Notes: generated by a model not told the origin, from the sequence alone. A stretch of DNA of 27,500 nt from Chrysomallon squamiferum (GCA_012295275.1 CM022678.1:1984186-2011685), one strand, 5' to 3'; numbered from the stretch's first letter, positions 1 to 12,020 are shown. Translations and numbers: made by a program.

Positions 1-260
1 CACGCGGTCTCTGCGTGGTAAACGAGGCTAGAACAATACCAGGGCTTAACAATGTCCATTGTGAGCTGCGAAATTTGTGCTGAGTCATTTACCGAGATAA
101 ACATCAGTGATTTTTTTTTTTTTTTTTTTTTTAAATTTATTGTTATTATTATTATTATTTTTTTTTTTTTAATTTGTATATAGGTTATAGCAGAAGCGCT
201 ACATTGAAGATTTGTCATTTGTGGAAGTAATAAAATTACAATTCTATCTTACCTACCTTA
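1..260. other. Unique sequence with T-tracts; no gene seen
   Basis: Mostly non-repetitive sequence with T-runs at about 111-132 and 158-170. It contains an inverted pair of Sox-like half sites, ACAAT at 49-53 and ATTGT at 58-62, and a small inverted repeat CACGC/GCGTG at 1-17. No open frame of note. Confidence 0.5.
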
Positions 261-266
261 AAATAA

Positions 267-305
<39 letters not shown>

Positions 306-616
306 ATGTATGATGTAGCAAAACCCTTTTTTAAAATAATTTTATTTATTTATTTATTTTATTTTATTTTATTTTATTTTATTTTATTTTATTTTATTTC
401 ACTTAATTTTAATTTTATTTATTCGTTTATTATATATCTCTTTTTTGTTTATTTCTTATTTCTTAAAACTTAATTCTAGTATTCGAATTTACAAAACAGA
501 AATAAAATAAATAAAAAAATATAAAAAATAAAATAAAATAAATAAATGAAATAAAATATTATTCTATTAAATTAAATAAACAAACAAACAAACAAACAAA
601 CAAACAAACAAACAAA

Positions 617-647
<31 letters not shown>

Positions 648-650
648 AGT
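260..650. repeat. AAAT, TTTTA and AAAC simple repeats
   Basis: Consecutive short-unit repeats: (AAAT)n at about 264-306, (TTTTA)n at 356-398, mixed AAAT-type sequence at 500-560, (AAAC)n at about 579-615 and (AAAT)n at 615-648. The neighbouring units differ by single bases, as if one array mutated into the next. No coding content. Confidence 0.9.
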
Positions 651-931
651 CACTTAAAAGGAAACGTCATGAAAACACTTTTTTTCAGTAATAGTCGGGG
701 ATTTCCGTCAGCTTACCGAACAAATCCGAGCACTAAATACGTAATTAGTAACTTATGAGAGATTAGCAGTAATCTGTTTACTTAGGCTTTGTTTGAAAAC
801 CAACCAAGCAATCTACGACTTATGTACTTTTCTCAATTCCACACTTTAAGTCTTTTTGCAGAAAGAACAATAAAACTGTTTTACCTGCAGTCCCAGATTA
901 TCTTATATCAATATTTTAACAGAATAGAGTC

Positions 932-3190
<2,259 letters not shown>

Positions 3191-3651
3191 GCATGAAATA
3201 ATACTTTTTTTTTCGTTTCTGAATAAGTTGATTTTTTTCATAAGGTAAGTATGTCGACAGGAAAATGTATGATTTTTTTTTTTTCCCGTTTTCTTATATA
3301 TATATATATATATATATATTTATCCACTTGTGTGGGTACACTGTAGGTGGTTTGACCTCTAAGTGGGTTCAGTAATTTGAACAGTTCGCGGATATTTTAT
3401 TAGTGTGACAAAGGAAAAAGAAAAAGATGACTTCGGCGTACTTGTAGAGCTAAGTAATTAACTCGTGTTTGAAACTAGTTACCAAAGATGAAAAATAAAA
3501 CGTTAAACGATATAATTATATTCATAGAGACATAAACAGATATACAAATACACACAAACACATTCAAATACATACATGTAGAGACAGACATACAGACACA
3601 CATATACACATGCACATACATATATAAATGCACAGATATATACGTGCACAC

Positions 3652-3700
<49 letters not shown>

Positions 3701-3740
3701 AACACACACACAACACTCACATACAACAGTGAAATCAATC
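3191..3740. repeat. Unique flank followed by AT/AC repeat cluster
   Basis: Includes (TA)n at about 3297-3320, a repeat-free stretch at 3321-3520, ACAT/ACAC-type imperfect repeats at 3530-3655, a (TA)n run at about 3654-3686 and (AC)n at 3686-3722. No gene is seen; the open frames here encode only IYIYIY/CVCV-type peptides. Confidence 0.8.
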
Positions 3741-3880
3741 AATATTTGCGATAATCCAGATTAACAACCGTTTTAACAATACAAAAATAAAATAAAGTAA
3801 ATAAAAATAAAAGAACAAAGTGAATCGCCAGAGCGGACTACTGCTACTGCTGCAAACATTGTTTAACGCGATTTGTCACT

Positions 3881-3900
3881 GTTGTCATGGAAACCACGTG
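3881..3900 (+). promoter_or_regulatory. RFX X-box-like site joined to an E-box
   Basis: GTTGTCATGGAAAC at 3881-3894 differs by one base from the classical RFX X-box GTTGCCATGGAAAC and is followed directly by the palindromic E-box CACGTG at 3895-3900. It sits in a short microsatellite-free island just upstream of the 7-bp minisatellite. Binding is inferred from the motif only. Confidence 0.3.
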
Positions 3901-3942
3901 CGTGCAGTAAGTGCGGGTTTACAGAGCAAACAAAGACGTGTG

Positions 3943-3987
3943 CACGGTTCACGGTTCACGGTTCACGGTTCACGGTTCACGGTTCAC
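3943..3987. repeat. 7-bp minisatellite, unit CACGGTT
   Basis: Six perfect head-to-tail copies of CACGGTT (3943-3984), then CAC and a degenerate CTGTT. GC-rich, unlike the surrounding simple repeats. A heptamer of this G/T-rich type superficially recalls telomeric repeats but matches none I know. Confidence 0.95.
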
Positions 3988-4089
3988 TGTTCCTCAGGCT
4001 CTGGGTTCGACTGCCCGAAATGGACTCTATAAATATTTTACTGTAGTTTTATGTATAACACAGTCGTATACAGATAGATATATTCAAAC

Positions 4090-4600
4090 AAAACACACAC
4101 ACAGACACACATACACACATACACAAACATACACACACACAGACATACACACATACACACACATACACATACACACACACATACACATACATACATACAC
4201 ATACACATACACACACATACATACATATACACACACACACATACACACACATACACACACACATACACACACAACAACAAACACATTCACACACATATGA
4301 CTCACATGACAAACATATACATACATTTTATATATATATAGTCATATACACACATATACACATACATATATATATATATAGTCATATATACACATATACA
4401 CACACAGACTTATATATATATAGTCATATACACAAACATAACAACAAACATACACACTTATATATATAGTCATATACACACATATACACATACTTTTATG
4501 TATATTATGTCATATACACACATATATACATGAACATGAACATATACACATACACACACTTTTCACATACTTATCCATATGCATGTTACAGATAGGTAAG
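4090..4600. repeat. Imperfect ACAC/ATAC repeats with a repeated AT-rich module
   Basis: About 500 bp of mixed (AC)n, ACAT and ATAC units. From about 4325 a larger module recurs: a TATATATATA run, then TAGTCATATACACA, then CATATACACATA. It starts near 4330, 4370, 4415, 4460 and 4500, giving roughly 40-45 bp spacing. No gene. Confidence 0.8.
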
Positions 4601-5035
4601 TGTAACAAATCAGTTACATCTGTCTTAGTCCACTTTTGTCTTCGAAAAGAAAATTAATTAATTAATTAAACACACAAACACGCACACATACACGCACACA
4701 CACACACACACAAGAAAGAAACGTAAACGAGACAAAACATAAATGATTAAAGAGCTAAGAATTAAAAAGAAATTGATTTTCGACAGCAGGATGTGACTGC
4801 GAAGAGAACGCGCTCTGTTTAACGACATACAGTCACGCAATTCGTAGTCAGAACGTCTTTGTTGTTAAGACAAAAGTCAGAATACAAAATGACAGAACGC
4901 AATGTGCACGAGTGTGGAAACAAGGGTGTCCGTAAGACAGAAATAATAAATACTGTTAGTCGAGTTGTCATTGTGAACAAAAATGTATATTGTATATATC
5001 GATATGTGTGGTGTAATGTTTATATATGTATGTGT
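4600..5035. other. Mostly unique AT-rich DNA; no gene seen
   Basis: Contains an (ATTA)n stretch near 4650, a short AC run near 4676-4711 and otherwise unique sequence to about 5030. No frame with convincing coding character. Confidence 0.5.
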
Positions 5036-5044
5036 GTATATGTA

Positions 5045-5046
<2 letters not shown>

Positions 5047-5092
<46 letters not shown>

Positions 5093-5104
5093 TGTGTGTG
5101 TAAT

Positions 5105-5161
<57 letters not shown>

Positions 5162-5380
5162 CATAACTCAATGTTTGTCAGTGTCTGTATATGTTTGCAT
5201 GTGTGTGTGTATGTATGTTTGTTTTAATGTACACACACACACACACATGTATATATATTTTTTTCACGTATGTATTTGTGAGTGTGTGTATATATGTATG
5301 TGTGTATGTGTGTTTTACTTATGTTCGTTCTTACTTATGTGTATATGCATGTTTGTAGGTAGGTACGTATGTACGTAAAT
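5047..5380. repeat. (TG)n, (TA)n and ATGT repeats
   Basis: (TG)n at about 5047-5100 is followed at once by (AT)n at about 5108-5158, then imperfect TG and ATGT repeats with an (AC)n patch at 5230-5247. This is the adjacent TG-AT composite typical of decayed dinucleotide arrays. Confidence 0.9.
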
Positions 5381-6360
5381 ATCTATTTACACATCTATTT
5401 ATTAGGTTTGTATGTTTGTTTGTAAATTCCGATCTGAATATAAAAGTTTATGAATATAAATAAATAACTTACGTAACTCGTATCTAACTTTATAAGTGAA
5501 CGAAACGACATCGTGTAGTAAATATTACAGAATACTTCAGAACCTGTTCTCGTGTGTACCCTTATTTCGATCGGAGTATAATCACACAAAACATAAATCA
5601 CATAGATCACAAAACAAGATCGCAAAGAATTCACAGAATGTTAGACACGCTGACCGATTTGTCGTTCATAAAAAAAGTTGTTCGAGTATTTAATTAACTC
5701 TGTGTGTTTGTGTGTGTTGAGTTATGTGTACGTATATGTGTGTGTGTGTCTGTATGTGTGTATATATATATATTTATATAAGCTGTGAATTCTTAATGCA
5801 ATGTGTGTCTGTCTGTCTGTCACTGAATGATTTATTTTCAGTAAGAAGCATGTGGTAGCTTTATGAATGTTTACTCGAAAAAGTTGAGAACTGATGTTGC
5901 AAAATTAAGAACCTAATAATAAAAAAATAATAATAAAAAAAATTAATAAATAAATATATAAATAAATAAATAAATATTTAAATAAATAAATATTCGTACT
6001 AAATACTATTATTAATTAGAAGTAAATTAATGTAATATCAGAAACAAATATATTTCTAAATTTCTCTGAGGACAAATATATATATAAATGTATATGTAAT
6101 ATATAAAATGTATTTTTATGCGTATATTTATGTGTGTATGTGCATATACTTATATATATATATATATATACTTGTGTGTAAATGTATGTATGAACATATT
6201 TTATATTTTCTTGAGTAATTAACACACTGATATATAATAACAGAAGCAGAAATCAACCACATCAAGAATTTTGTGCTAAAACCAGTAGAAAACAAAGATA
6301 ACTGACAATTTAGTTTTAGTGTTTATTGTAGGAAAATAGTATTAACAATAAATAAACAAC
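5380..6360. other. AT-rich gene-free interval
   Basis: 5400-5700 is mostly unique. 5700-5820 holds TG and CTGT repeats. 5920-5995 is AAAT-type repeat. 6060-6180 holds TA and TG runs. The rest is unique AT-rich DNA. No supported gene. Confidence 0.55.
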
Positions 6361-7125
6361 GGTAAATAAATAAATAAATAAATAATAAACAAATAAACGA
6401 AAAGATAAAGAGATTTATAAATAAATAAGTAAATAATAAAATAAATAAATACTTAAATAAAAATTTATTTAATTAATAAAAAAAATAAAAAAAAAAAAAA
6501 AAAATAATAACATAAAATAAAATAAAATAAAATAAAACTAAATAAATAAATTATCAACATTCACTCTTAATTTAGAGCGGTCCATTTATTATTTATAAAT
6601 ATATAAATAAATAAATAAATATTCATGTAAATATTAATTTAACATCATCATACACTTTAATAGTTTCCTTTCTCGAGTAACTAGTTCATAATTTCACTTT
6701 CTTGTACGCTAAATAACAGAATATGTACAAACCTAGGGAAAACTAAGTTCCTTATTTATAAGGAAAAATAATAACTAAATAAATAAATAAACAAATAAAT
6801 AAATAAATAAACAAACAAATAAGTAAATAAATAAATATGTAAGTAAATAAATATAAAAATAAATAAATAATAAATAAATAAGCAAATAAACAAATAAATA
6901 AATAAATATGTAAATAAATATATAAATAAATAAACAATTAAATAAATAAATAAACAAACAAATAAATAAATAATTAAATAAATAAATAAACAAATAAATA
7001 TGTAAGTAAGTAAGTAAATAAATAAATAAATATGTAGGTAAGTAAATAAATAAATAAATAAATAAATAAAAATTAAAAAATAAATAAATTAAAAAAAAAA
7101 ATAATAAAATAAAAATAAAAAAATA
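6361..7125. repeat. Extended imperfect (AAAT)n / AAATA region
   Basis: AAAT-type repeats recur at 6361-6550 and 6590-6625 and dominate 6775-7125, interrupted by AAAC, AAGT and TATGT variants. The minus-strand open frames here encode only Tyr/Leu/Phe/Ile strings produced by the repeat. A short unique patch lies at about 6640-6760. Confidence 0.92.
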
Positions 7126-7364
7126 ACCAAACATCGAGGTTGAGAATATATGTCAGACGATACCGTATAACAAAACTATTTTTGAGACACACGATTAATA
7201 CAAAAATAACGAATGTTTCCATTCAGCAGATCATCTCTGTACTGCATTAATAAAACAGTGTACAGAAAAATAGCAGTTTTACGGTATAGTTACTTGAAAT
7301 GCCTTACGTCGAAGAGAACAAATTTAAATAACGTTTATTTTGATTGGCTCTTGCTCTATTTAAA
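7126..7364. other. Unique AT-rich DNA; no gene seen
   Basis: Non-repetitive sequence between the AAAT block and the MITE-like element. No open frame of interest. Confidence 0.5.
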
Positions 7365-7372
7365 TACAGTAA

Positions 7373-7386
7373 ACCCTTGAATAGAA

Positions 7387-7417
<31 letters not shown>

Positions 7418-7525
7418 TTATTATTTGTTTGTATTTTTTAATGTTGTGATTTAAAAGGAAATAAATTGATTTTGCATTAATTATTCATAACGCTTTTTTT
7501 TTTTATATGACTTCTATTCAAGGGT
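7373..7525. mobile_element. MITE-like element with 14-bp terminal inverted repeats
   Basis: A perfect 14-bp inverted repeat, ACCCTTGAATAGAA at 7373-7386 and its reverse complement at 7512-7525, brackets about 125 bp of AT-rich DNA. Similarity extends a few bases outward (TACAGTAA on the left against GGTATA on the right). A left edge reading TA-CAGTAAACCC resembles Tc1/mariner-type termini, which insert at TA. The right outer edge has diverged, so the exact ends and target duplication are unclear. There is no coding capacity, so it would be non-autonomous. It sits downstream of the gene stop. Confidence 0.5.
7390..7425 (-). terminator. Possible polyadenylation signals for the minus-strand gene
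   Basis: On the minus strand this (TTTA)-type stretch reads as repeated AATAAA hexamers, the first canonical ones found when reading downstream of the TAG stop at 7812. A weaker TATAAA variant lies at 7546-7541. These would imply a 3' UTR of roughly 270 to 430 bases. AATAAA is frequent by chance in such AT-rich DNA, so the call is weak. Confidence 0.2.
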
Positions 7526-7811
7526 ATACCATCATTATAATTTATACATATATATATAAAAAATGATTAACTGTACAAAATAAATACCTAGACATTATTT
7601 TACACATCTAAAGATCAATATATTTACATTAAAACGTGACTTTTTCATTTTTTTAACTTTCTTTACCTTGTTTCAGAAGATGCAGAAAGAAATCGAAAAA
7701 GAACAAAACACACACATATTTACACAGCAGTTCACTGGGAAGACTAATTTAAAAAAAAAAAAAAAAAAAAACACTATCCACAGGCAGGAAGTCTCGATAA
7801 CGCATTGCAGT

Positions 7812-8921
7812 CTACCCGTCGTACACCACGTGCACCGCGGTGTCTGTCTGTGGAGGCTCGTCGGCATAGTCTATTTCCGGCTCCTGTGGATGCTCGGCCG
7901 AGCTGAACTCCACGCCCCGCAGCCACTCGAAGATCCTCTCCAGCCTCTCCCTCTCGCTCTCCGCCTCCTCCGCCTCCTCCGTCTGTCCGTCGGGCGGCTG
8001 CTCGGGCGAGAAGTCCTGGATGGAGTTCATGGCGGGCGTCGAGCAGTAGCGCTTCAGCTTGTGCGGGTGCACGTGACTCCGGTGTCGCGCCGGCTTCGCG
8101 AAGCCGTTGATGCTGTTCACCGTGATCATCGTCGTCGTCGTCGTCGTTTTGGCGTTGTTCAGCAGACTCGAGTTCCTCGCCTTCCTGTGAGACGTCGCCA
8201 GCTTCTGCTCGGACTTGTTCCTCCTCAGAAACGGCTTCGGTTTGTTTGCGTAGACGTCGAGAGGGACGAGCTCGGAGTCGTTCCCGCCGGTCAGCCCCAG
8301 CCTCGACCGCACCCTGTCCTGGGACACCGACCGGCTCTTCGTCGTCCTCGGGGTGACCATCAGGTTCTTCACGCAGCTGTCGTTGTTGTTCTTCTCGTAC
8401 AACGTCTGCAGCTTCGTCGTCGATCCGGTGTCGCCACCCGTACTCGGGTCCGACGATCGCGTTTTTAAGTTTCCGATAGCGGGGTACGAGCTCACGGACT
8501 CGCACGAGAGACTGTGGCGCGACTGGTTGGAGTTCTTCTGCGAACCCTCCGTCGTAGAAATCCTGTTTTTGTTCCTCGAATAAACTCGGCTCTGCTCGGC
8601 AGAAGCCGGCGATTTACACTTGGCGTTGTTGCCGCCTATGGGCGGCAGTTCGGGCGCACTCATTCTGCGGTGTGTGCGGCGGGCAGTGGCGAAGTCTTTC
8701 GGCGAAAACACATTTCCGTCAGATCCCCCCTCGTCGTCCTCCTCCTCCTCATCTGGCAGACAGAACGTCACAGCACTGTCTCGTCGCCTCGGTTTGACGA
8801 CTGAACGCTCCGTACGTAAAAACCCGCGGCGCGAACAACCACAACCGTCTCCAACACCAACACAACTGTCGTCTGCCCCGCTCTCCCGGATATCGTCGGC
8901 CGCCAGCGCGCACATGCGCAT
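7812..8921 (-). CDS. Uncharacterised, probably disordered 369-residue protein (single exon or terminal exon)
   Basis: This is the only long, non-repetitive open frame in the window and lies in its most GC-rich block. The first ATG is at 8921-8919, with G at -3; a second ATG lies two codons in and has a weaker context. The frame stays open upstream to a TAG at 9023-9021 with no other ATG, so a spliced upstream exon is possible. The stop is TAG at 7814-7812. From the first ATG: Cys-rich N-terminus (residues 20-29), RRRDSA at 45-50, acidic DEEEEDDE at 57-64, RRMSAP at 85-90, a Ser/Asn-rich middle (102-160), a basic region with SRSVSQ at 196-201, Thr6 at 259-264, RYCSTP at 291-296, a charged predicted helix at 315-338 containing RIFEWLRGVE, and an acidic tail ending YDG. 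No enzyme motif or transmembrane segment is seen. RRMSAP and RYCSTP fit the 14-3-3 mode-1 pattern R-x-x-S-x-P, and RRDS fits a basophilic kinase site, suggesting a phospho-regulated scaffold or adaptor. That role is inference; I do not recognise the family. Confidence 0.72.
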   Translation of the reverse strand: MRMCALAADDIRESGADDSCVGVGDGCGCSRRGFLRTERSVVKPRRRDSAVTFCLPDEEEEDDEGGSDGNVFSPKDFATARRTHRRMSAPELPPIGGNNAKCKSPASAEQSRVYSRNKNRISTTEGSQKNSNQSRHSLSCESVSSYPAIGNLKTRSSDPSTGGDTGSTTKLQTLYEKNNNDSCVKNLMVTPRTTKSRSVSQDRVRSRLGLTGGNDSELVPLDVYANKPKPFLRRNKSEQKLATSHRKARNSSLLNNAKTTTTTTMITVNSINGFAKPARHRSHVHPHKLKRYCSTPAMNSIQDFSPEQPPDGQTEEAEEAESERERLERIFEWLRGVEFSSAEHPQEPEIDYADEPPQTDTAVHVVYDG

Positions 8922-9420
8922 TGCGTTTCTCGGGCGATTTAAGGCCGCCAGATGAAGAAATAATAATAACAACAATAGCAGGTATTGATCTGTTCTACTG
9001 AAGCGTGTACTTCTGTTCGGCTAAGTAGGCGCGGTATGAGTGCTGTGACCGTATTAAAATGTAAACAGTACTGTATCGAGTGACGTAATGCAATTCATGC
9101 TTTTCTGTAACTGGGTGAAGTATATCAAGTTGTTTTCTTTGTTTGTTTTTTATTTTGTTTTTTTTTTTTTTTTTTTTTTTCTCTCTCTCTCTCTCGTTTT
9201 ACTTCACAGTCAGTGTCCTGTCGTTTACAGCGTCAGTGATTTTTTTAGAAAGATTTTTTCAGTGACAGAAATAAGAAACACGACGACGTCCACAGCCAGC
9301 TGAATACGTACGTGACTGACGTTGCCATTCACCGATAAGTGCCGCGAGTTGATAAACTTACAGTATCTGACAGCCTGTGTAAATAAAAAAATGTGTTAGA
9401 AGTATACAAACACATTTACA
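8922..9420. other. Upstream flank of the minus-strand gene
   Basis: Would contain the 5' UTR or an intron of the gene. A T-tract at about 9159-9180 runs into (CT)n to about 9195. The rest is unique, with scattered CGTACG and GACGTC-like words near 9280-9320. I see no clear TATA box or strong splice acceptor that would settle whether the gene has an upstream exon. Confidence 0.4.
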
Positions 9421-9784
9421 TACACACACACATACATACATATTACATACACACACACATACATATTTAAATACACACACACATATTTACACACACATAC
9501 ATATTTACATACACACACACATATTTACATATTACATACACACAAACATACATACATATTTACATATTTACATACACATACATACATATACACACATTCA
9601 TACATACATACATACATAATTACATACTCAGGTATATTTATGCAATTATATAATATAGGTATTTTATACAAGCAGTTTACAATTATTTATTTATTTATTT
9701 ATATATTTAGTTATTTTATTTTATTTTGTTTTATATTTTATTTTTATTTTTATTTTTGTTTATTAACTTGAAAGAGTATTATTT

Positions 9785-9790
<6 letters not shown>
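9415..9790. repeat. ACAC/ATAC repeats followed by TTTA/TTTTA repeats
   Basis: Imperfect CACACATACATA and TTACATA units to about 9620, then TTTA and TTTTA repeats around 9685-9770. Confidence 0.85.

Positions 9791-9821
<31 letters not shown>
9791..9821. repeat. Poly-A tract of about 30 bases
   Basis: An uninterrupted A run preceded by TTATTTT repeats and followed by unique sequence. No upstream SINE or LINE body could be recognised, so a retroposon tail is not claimed. Confidence 0.9.
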
Positions 9822-9823
<2 letters not shown>

Positions 9824-9970
9824 GATTAATCAGGTATTTGCTTCCTCATAATTCTACGTCATTAACTAATGAATTAACTTCCAGAATAATTAATTACCTG
9901 GTTACTAATTAGCTGATTAACTAATTAAAAGCTCACCTGTTCAGTGCTGATTGCAGTCAATTAGTTACTT
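9822..9970. promoter_or_regulatory. Candidate homeodomain-rich regulatory island
   Basis: About 150 bp without microsatellites. Homeodomain core words are dense: GGATTAATCA near 9824, repeated TAATTA/ATTAAT/CTAATTA words through 9865-9930 and CAATTAG near 9958, with a CACCTG E-box near 9935. The density exceeds the surrounding unique DNA, although base composition favours such words. Confidence 0.3.
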
Positions 9971-10381
9971 TTTTTTCTCTTCATTAGCTGGTTTTTTTTT
10001 TTTTTCTTTTCCTTCCTTTTATTTCTCTTCTTTTTTTCTTCTTTTCATTTCTTTTTTTTTTTTTTCTTTCTTTCTTTCTTTCTTACATTCGTTTTGTTCG
10101 TGCTTGTTATTACGATATATTCTGCAGTGGTGCTCCGGGGAATGAAAAGAAAAAAACGTCGGGTTTCGTTTTATATATAAAAATTGTTATCTGCGCAGAA
10201 CAATAAAATGTATTTGTGTAACTCTTGTAAGTTTGCGACAGTCCACCCTCGATAAGGTATCTCGACTTAGTAAATCATTCTTGGGTCGAAGGTCAAATCT
10301 ACGTCTGCCAGTGGAAAGAAAGGAATGTGCCACTGTATTTGTTGATAAAAAACTAATAAATACAAGACAGAGAGGCGGGGG

Positions 10382-10384
<3 letters not shown>
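9971..10384. other. Pyrimidine tract and unique sequence; no gene
   Basis: T/C-rich strand-asymmetric DNA to about 10085, including (CTTT)n, then unique sequence to the GA array. An inverted pair CAGTGG/CCACTG lies at 10309-10314 and 10330-10335. Short open frames here run into the GA array and are not supported. Confidence 0.5.

Positions 10385-10463
<79 letters not shown>
10385..10463. repeat. (AG)n array
   Basis: About 39 uninterrupted AG units following a GGCGGGGGGG purine run, making a long homopurine strand. Confidence 0.97.
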
Positions 10464-10467
<4 letters not shown>

Positions 10468-10679
10468 ATTTCAAGAAGATTTTATTATTACACATCTGTT
10501 AGAAAACGGCAGACAAAAAAAAAAAAAAAAAAAAATAAAAAAAAAAAAACGAATACGATTAAAAGCAAGACATTGTTTGTCTATATTAATGTATTTTTAT
10601 TCATTTGTTGTTGTTGTTGTTTTCTTTCTTTTATTCCAATTCTTCGAAGCATCTCAGACAACACACATTACACTTGTCG

Positions 10680-10830
10680 CGTTTCATTCACCAGAGCGCG
10701 CGCGCGCGGATCTTCAAACTGAGGTTCGGTTTAATCGTCTGCTTCAAAATGTCGTAAATTTCTCTCTGTCGCGTCTGCGCGCGGGGTCGCGATACGAAGC
10801 GCCTCGCTTGTCCTTTCTCTTTCATGTCGC
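10680..10830. other. CpG-rich patch
   Basis: Contains an alternating GC run at about 10695-10708, GCGCGCGGGGTCGCG near 10777 and several further CpGs, in strong contrast to neighbouring DNA. It could be a small CpG island, a decayed exon or a promoter. No long frame supports an exon. Confidence 0.35.
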
Positions 10831-11038
10831 TTGTTAAAAGCTTTTAATGGCTGTTGTCGCTGACTACACGCTTGTACCCATTTCTTAATGGTCGCCATTA
10901 AAGTTTAGGTATGCGTGAAAATTTACGAGCACGAATTTTTATGTTTCCTCTTTAGAAGCGTATAACTGAATGTAGCAGTATATATATATAAATAATATCG
11001 CCGATAATAACAACGACAACAACAACCACAACAACAAT

Positions 11039-11041
11039 AAC

Positions 11042-11099
<58 letters not shown>

Positions 11100-11139
11100 T
11101 AATAACAACAAGAACAAGAAAAACAATAATAGTAATAAA

Positions 11140-11209
<70 letters not shown>

Positions 11210-11275
11210 TTGTATGTATGTATGTGTGTCTGGGTGTGTGTGTGTGTGTGTGTCTCAAACACAGACACATTCCTC
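11039..11275. repeat. (AAT)n, (CT)n and (TG)n cluster
   Basis: (AAT)n at about 11040-11098, (CT)n at 11143-11207, then ATGT and (TG)n to about 11255. The (CT)n here is complementary to the (AG)n at 10385-10463, so the two arrays could pair. Confidence 0.95.
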
Positions 11276-11560
11276 AAAGCTTGATTGAAAACAGCCTGGA
11301 TTCATAACGAGTTTAATAATAAATCTGACAAACAAAAGCAGTCGAGGTGGAACCGCTTCAGACAATTATTTTTATCTACGTAATAAAACTCTGGCTTCGT
11401 CGGCAGAGCTTAAAATAGTTTCCAGAAAGAAAACGAACTTCGTAACGTGCAGCAGTAATCTGCGAGAAATTAATCAGCGGATTAGCAAAATAAGCCAAGT
11501 AGCTGAGACGTATGATGATAAGACTTCTAAAAAAAGAAAACGGGACCGGGTCTAGCTGAC
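11276..11560. promoter_or_regulatory. Repeat-free island with paired TAATC/GGATTA site
   Basis: About 280 bp without simple repeats. It contains an inverted K50-homeodomain-like pair, TAATC at 11471-11475 and GGATTA at 11479-11484, separated by three bases. GGATTC near 11300 and several TAAT words are also present. There is no coding frame. Regulatory function is inferred from motif content and the absence of repeats. Confidence 0.3.
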
Positions 11561-11589
11561 TTTGAAATAAAAACTCTGAGGTCGATTTC

Positions 11590-11660
11590 TCTTTTATTTA
11601 TTTACTTCTATTTTGTTTTTATCAGTATTAATTTATTTTTATTTTATTTCTTCATTTATT

Positions 11661-11691
<31 letters not shown>

Positions 11692-12020
11692 AACACATAC
11701 ATACATTATATAGATATAGATATTATCTTTCATTCTTATTTATTTATTTATTTATTATTATATTTGCGTTTTTGTGTTTTTACTGTTTTATTTTGTCAAT
11801 TTATTATTTAAATGTACTTTTTGTTTGTATACATGCTTCTTAAAGTAATCATTTTATTTTTTCATTTATTTTTAAATGTTTATTTTTGTTTGTATACGTC
11901 GTTTTTAAAGTTGTTTTTGTTTTTTTTTTTTTTTATTTATTTTATTTTTATTATTATTGCCGACGTCGTTTTCGTTGTTTTTGTTGTTATTTTATTTTAT
12001 TATTATTATTATTATTGATT
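11590..12020. repeat. T-rich TTTA, TA and ATT repeats
   Basis: TTTA-type repeats, (TA)n at about 11663-11685, further TTTA units, T-tracts near 11921-11934 and (ATT)n at 11997-12016. The plus-strand frames are Phe/Tyr/Leu-rich artefacts. Confidence 0.85.

Noticed and set aside
3995-4020. GGGTTCGACTGCCCG resembling a tRNA T-arm
   Set aside because: Upstream sequence is the 7-bp minisatellite; no A-box or acceptor stem is present.
3820-4032. 70-codon frame through the CACGGTT repeat
   Set aside because: Its middle is the 7-bp repeat and its end is arbitrary; no domain.
6752-7134. Hydrophobic minus-strand frames resembling membrane proteins
   Set aside because: Leu/Ile/Tyr/Phe strings arise from (AAAT)n translated on the opposite strand.
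7668-8468. Plus-strand 266-codon frame and minus-strand 243-codon frame overlapping the gene
   Set aside because: Shadows of the GC-rich 7812-8921 coding block; Arg/Leu-rich or Arg/Glu-rich without domain features. The chosen frame is longer and has balanced composition.
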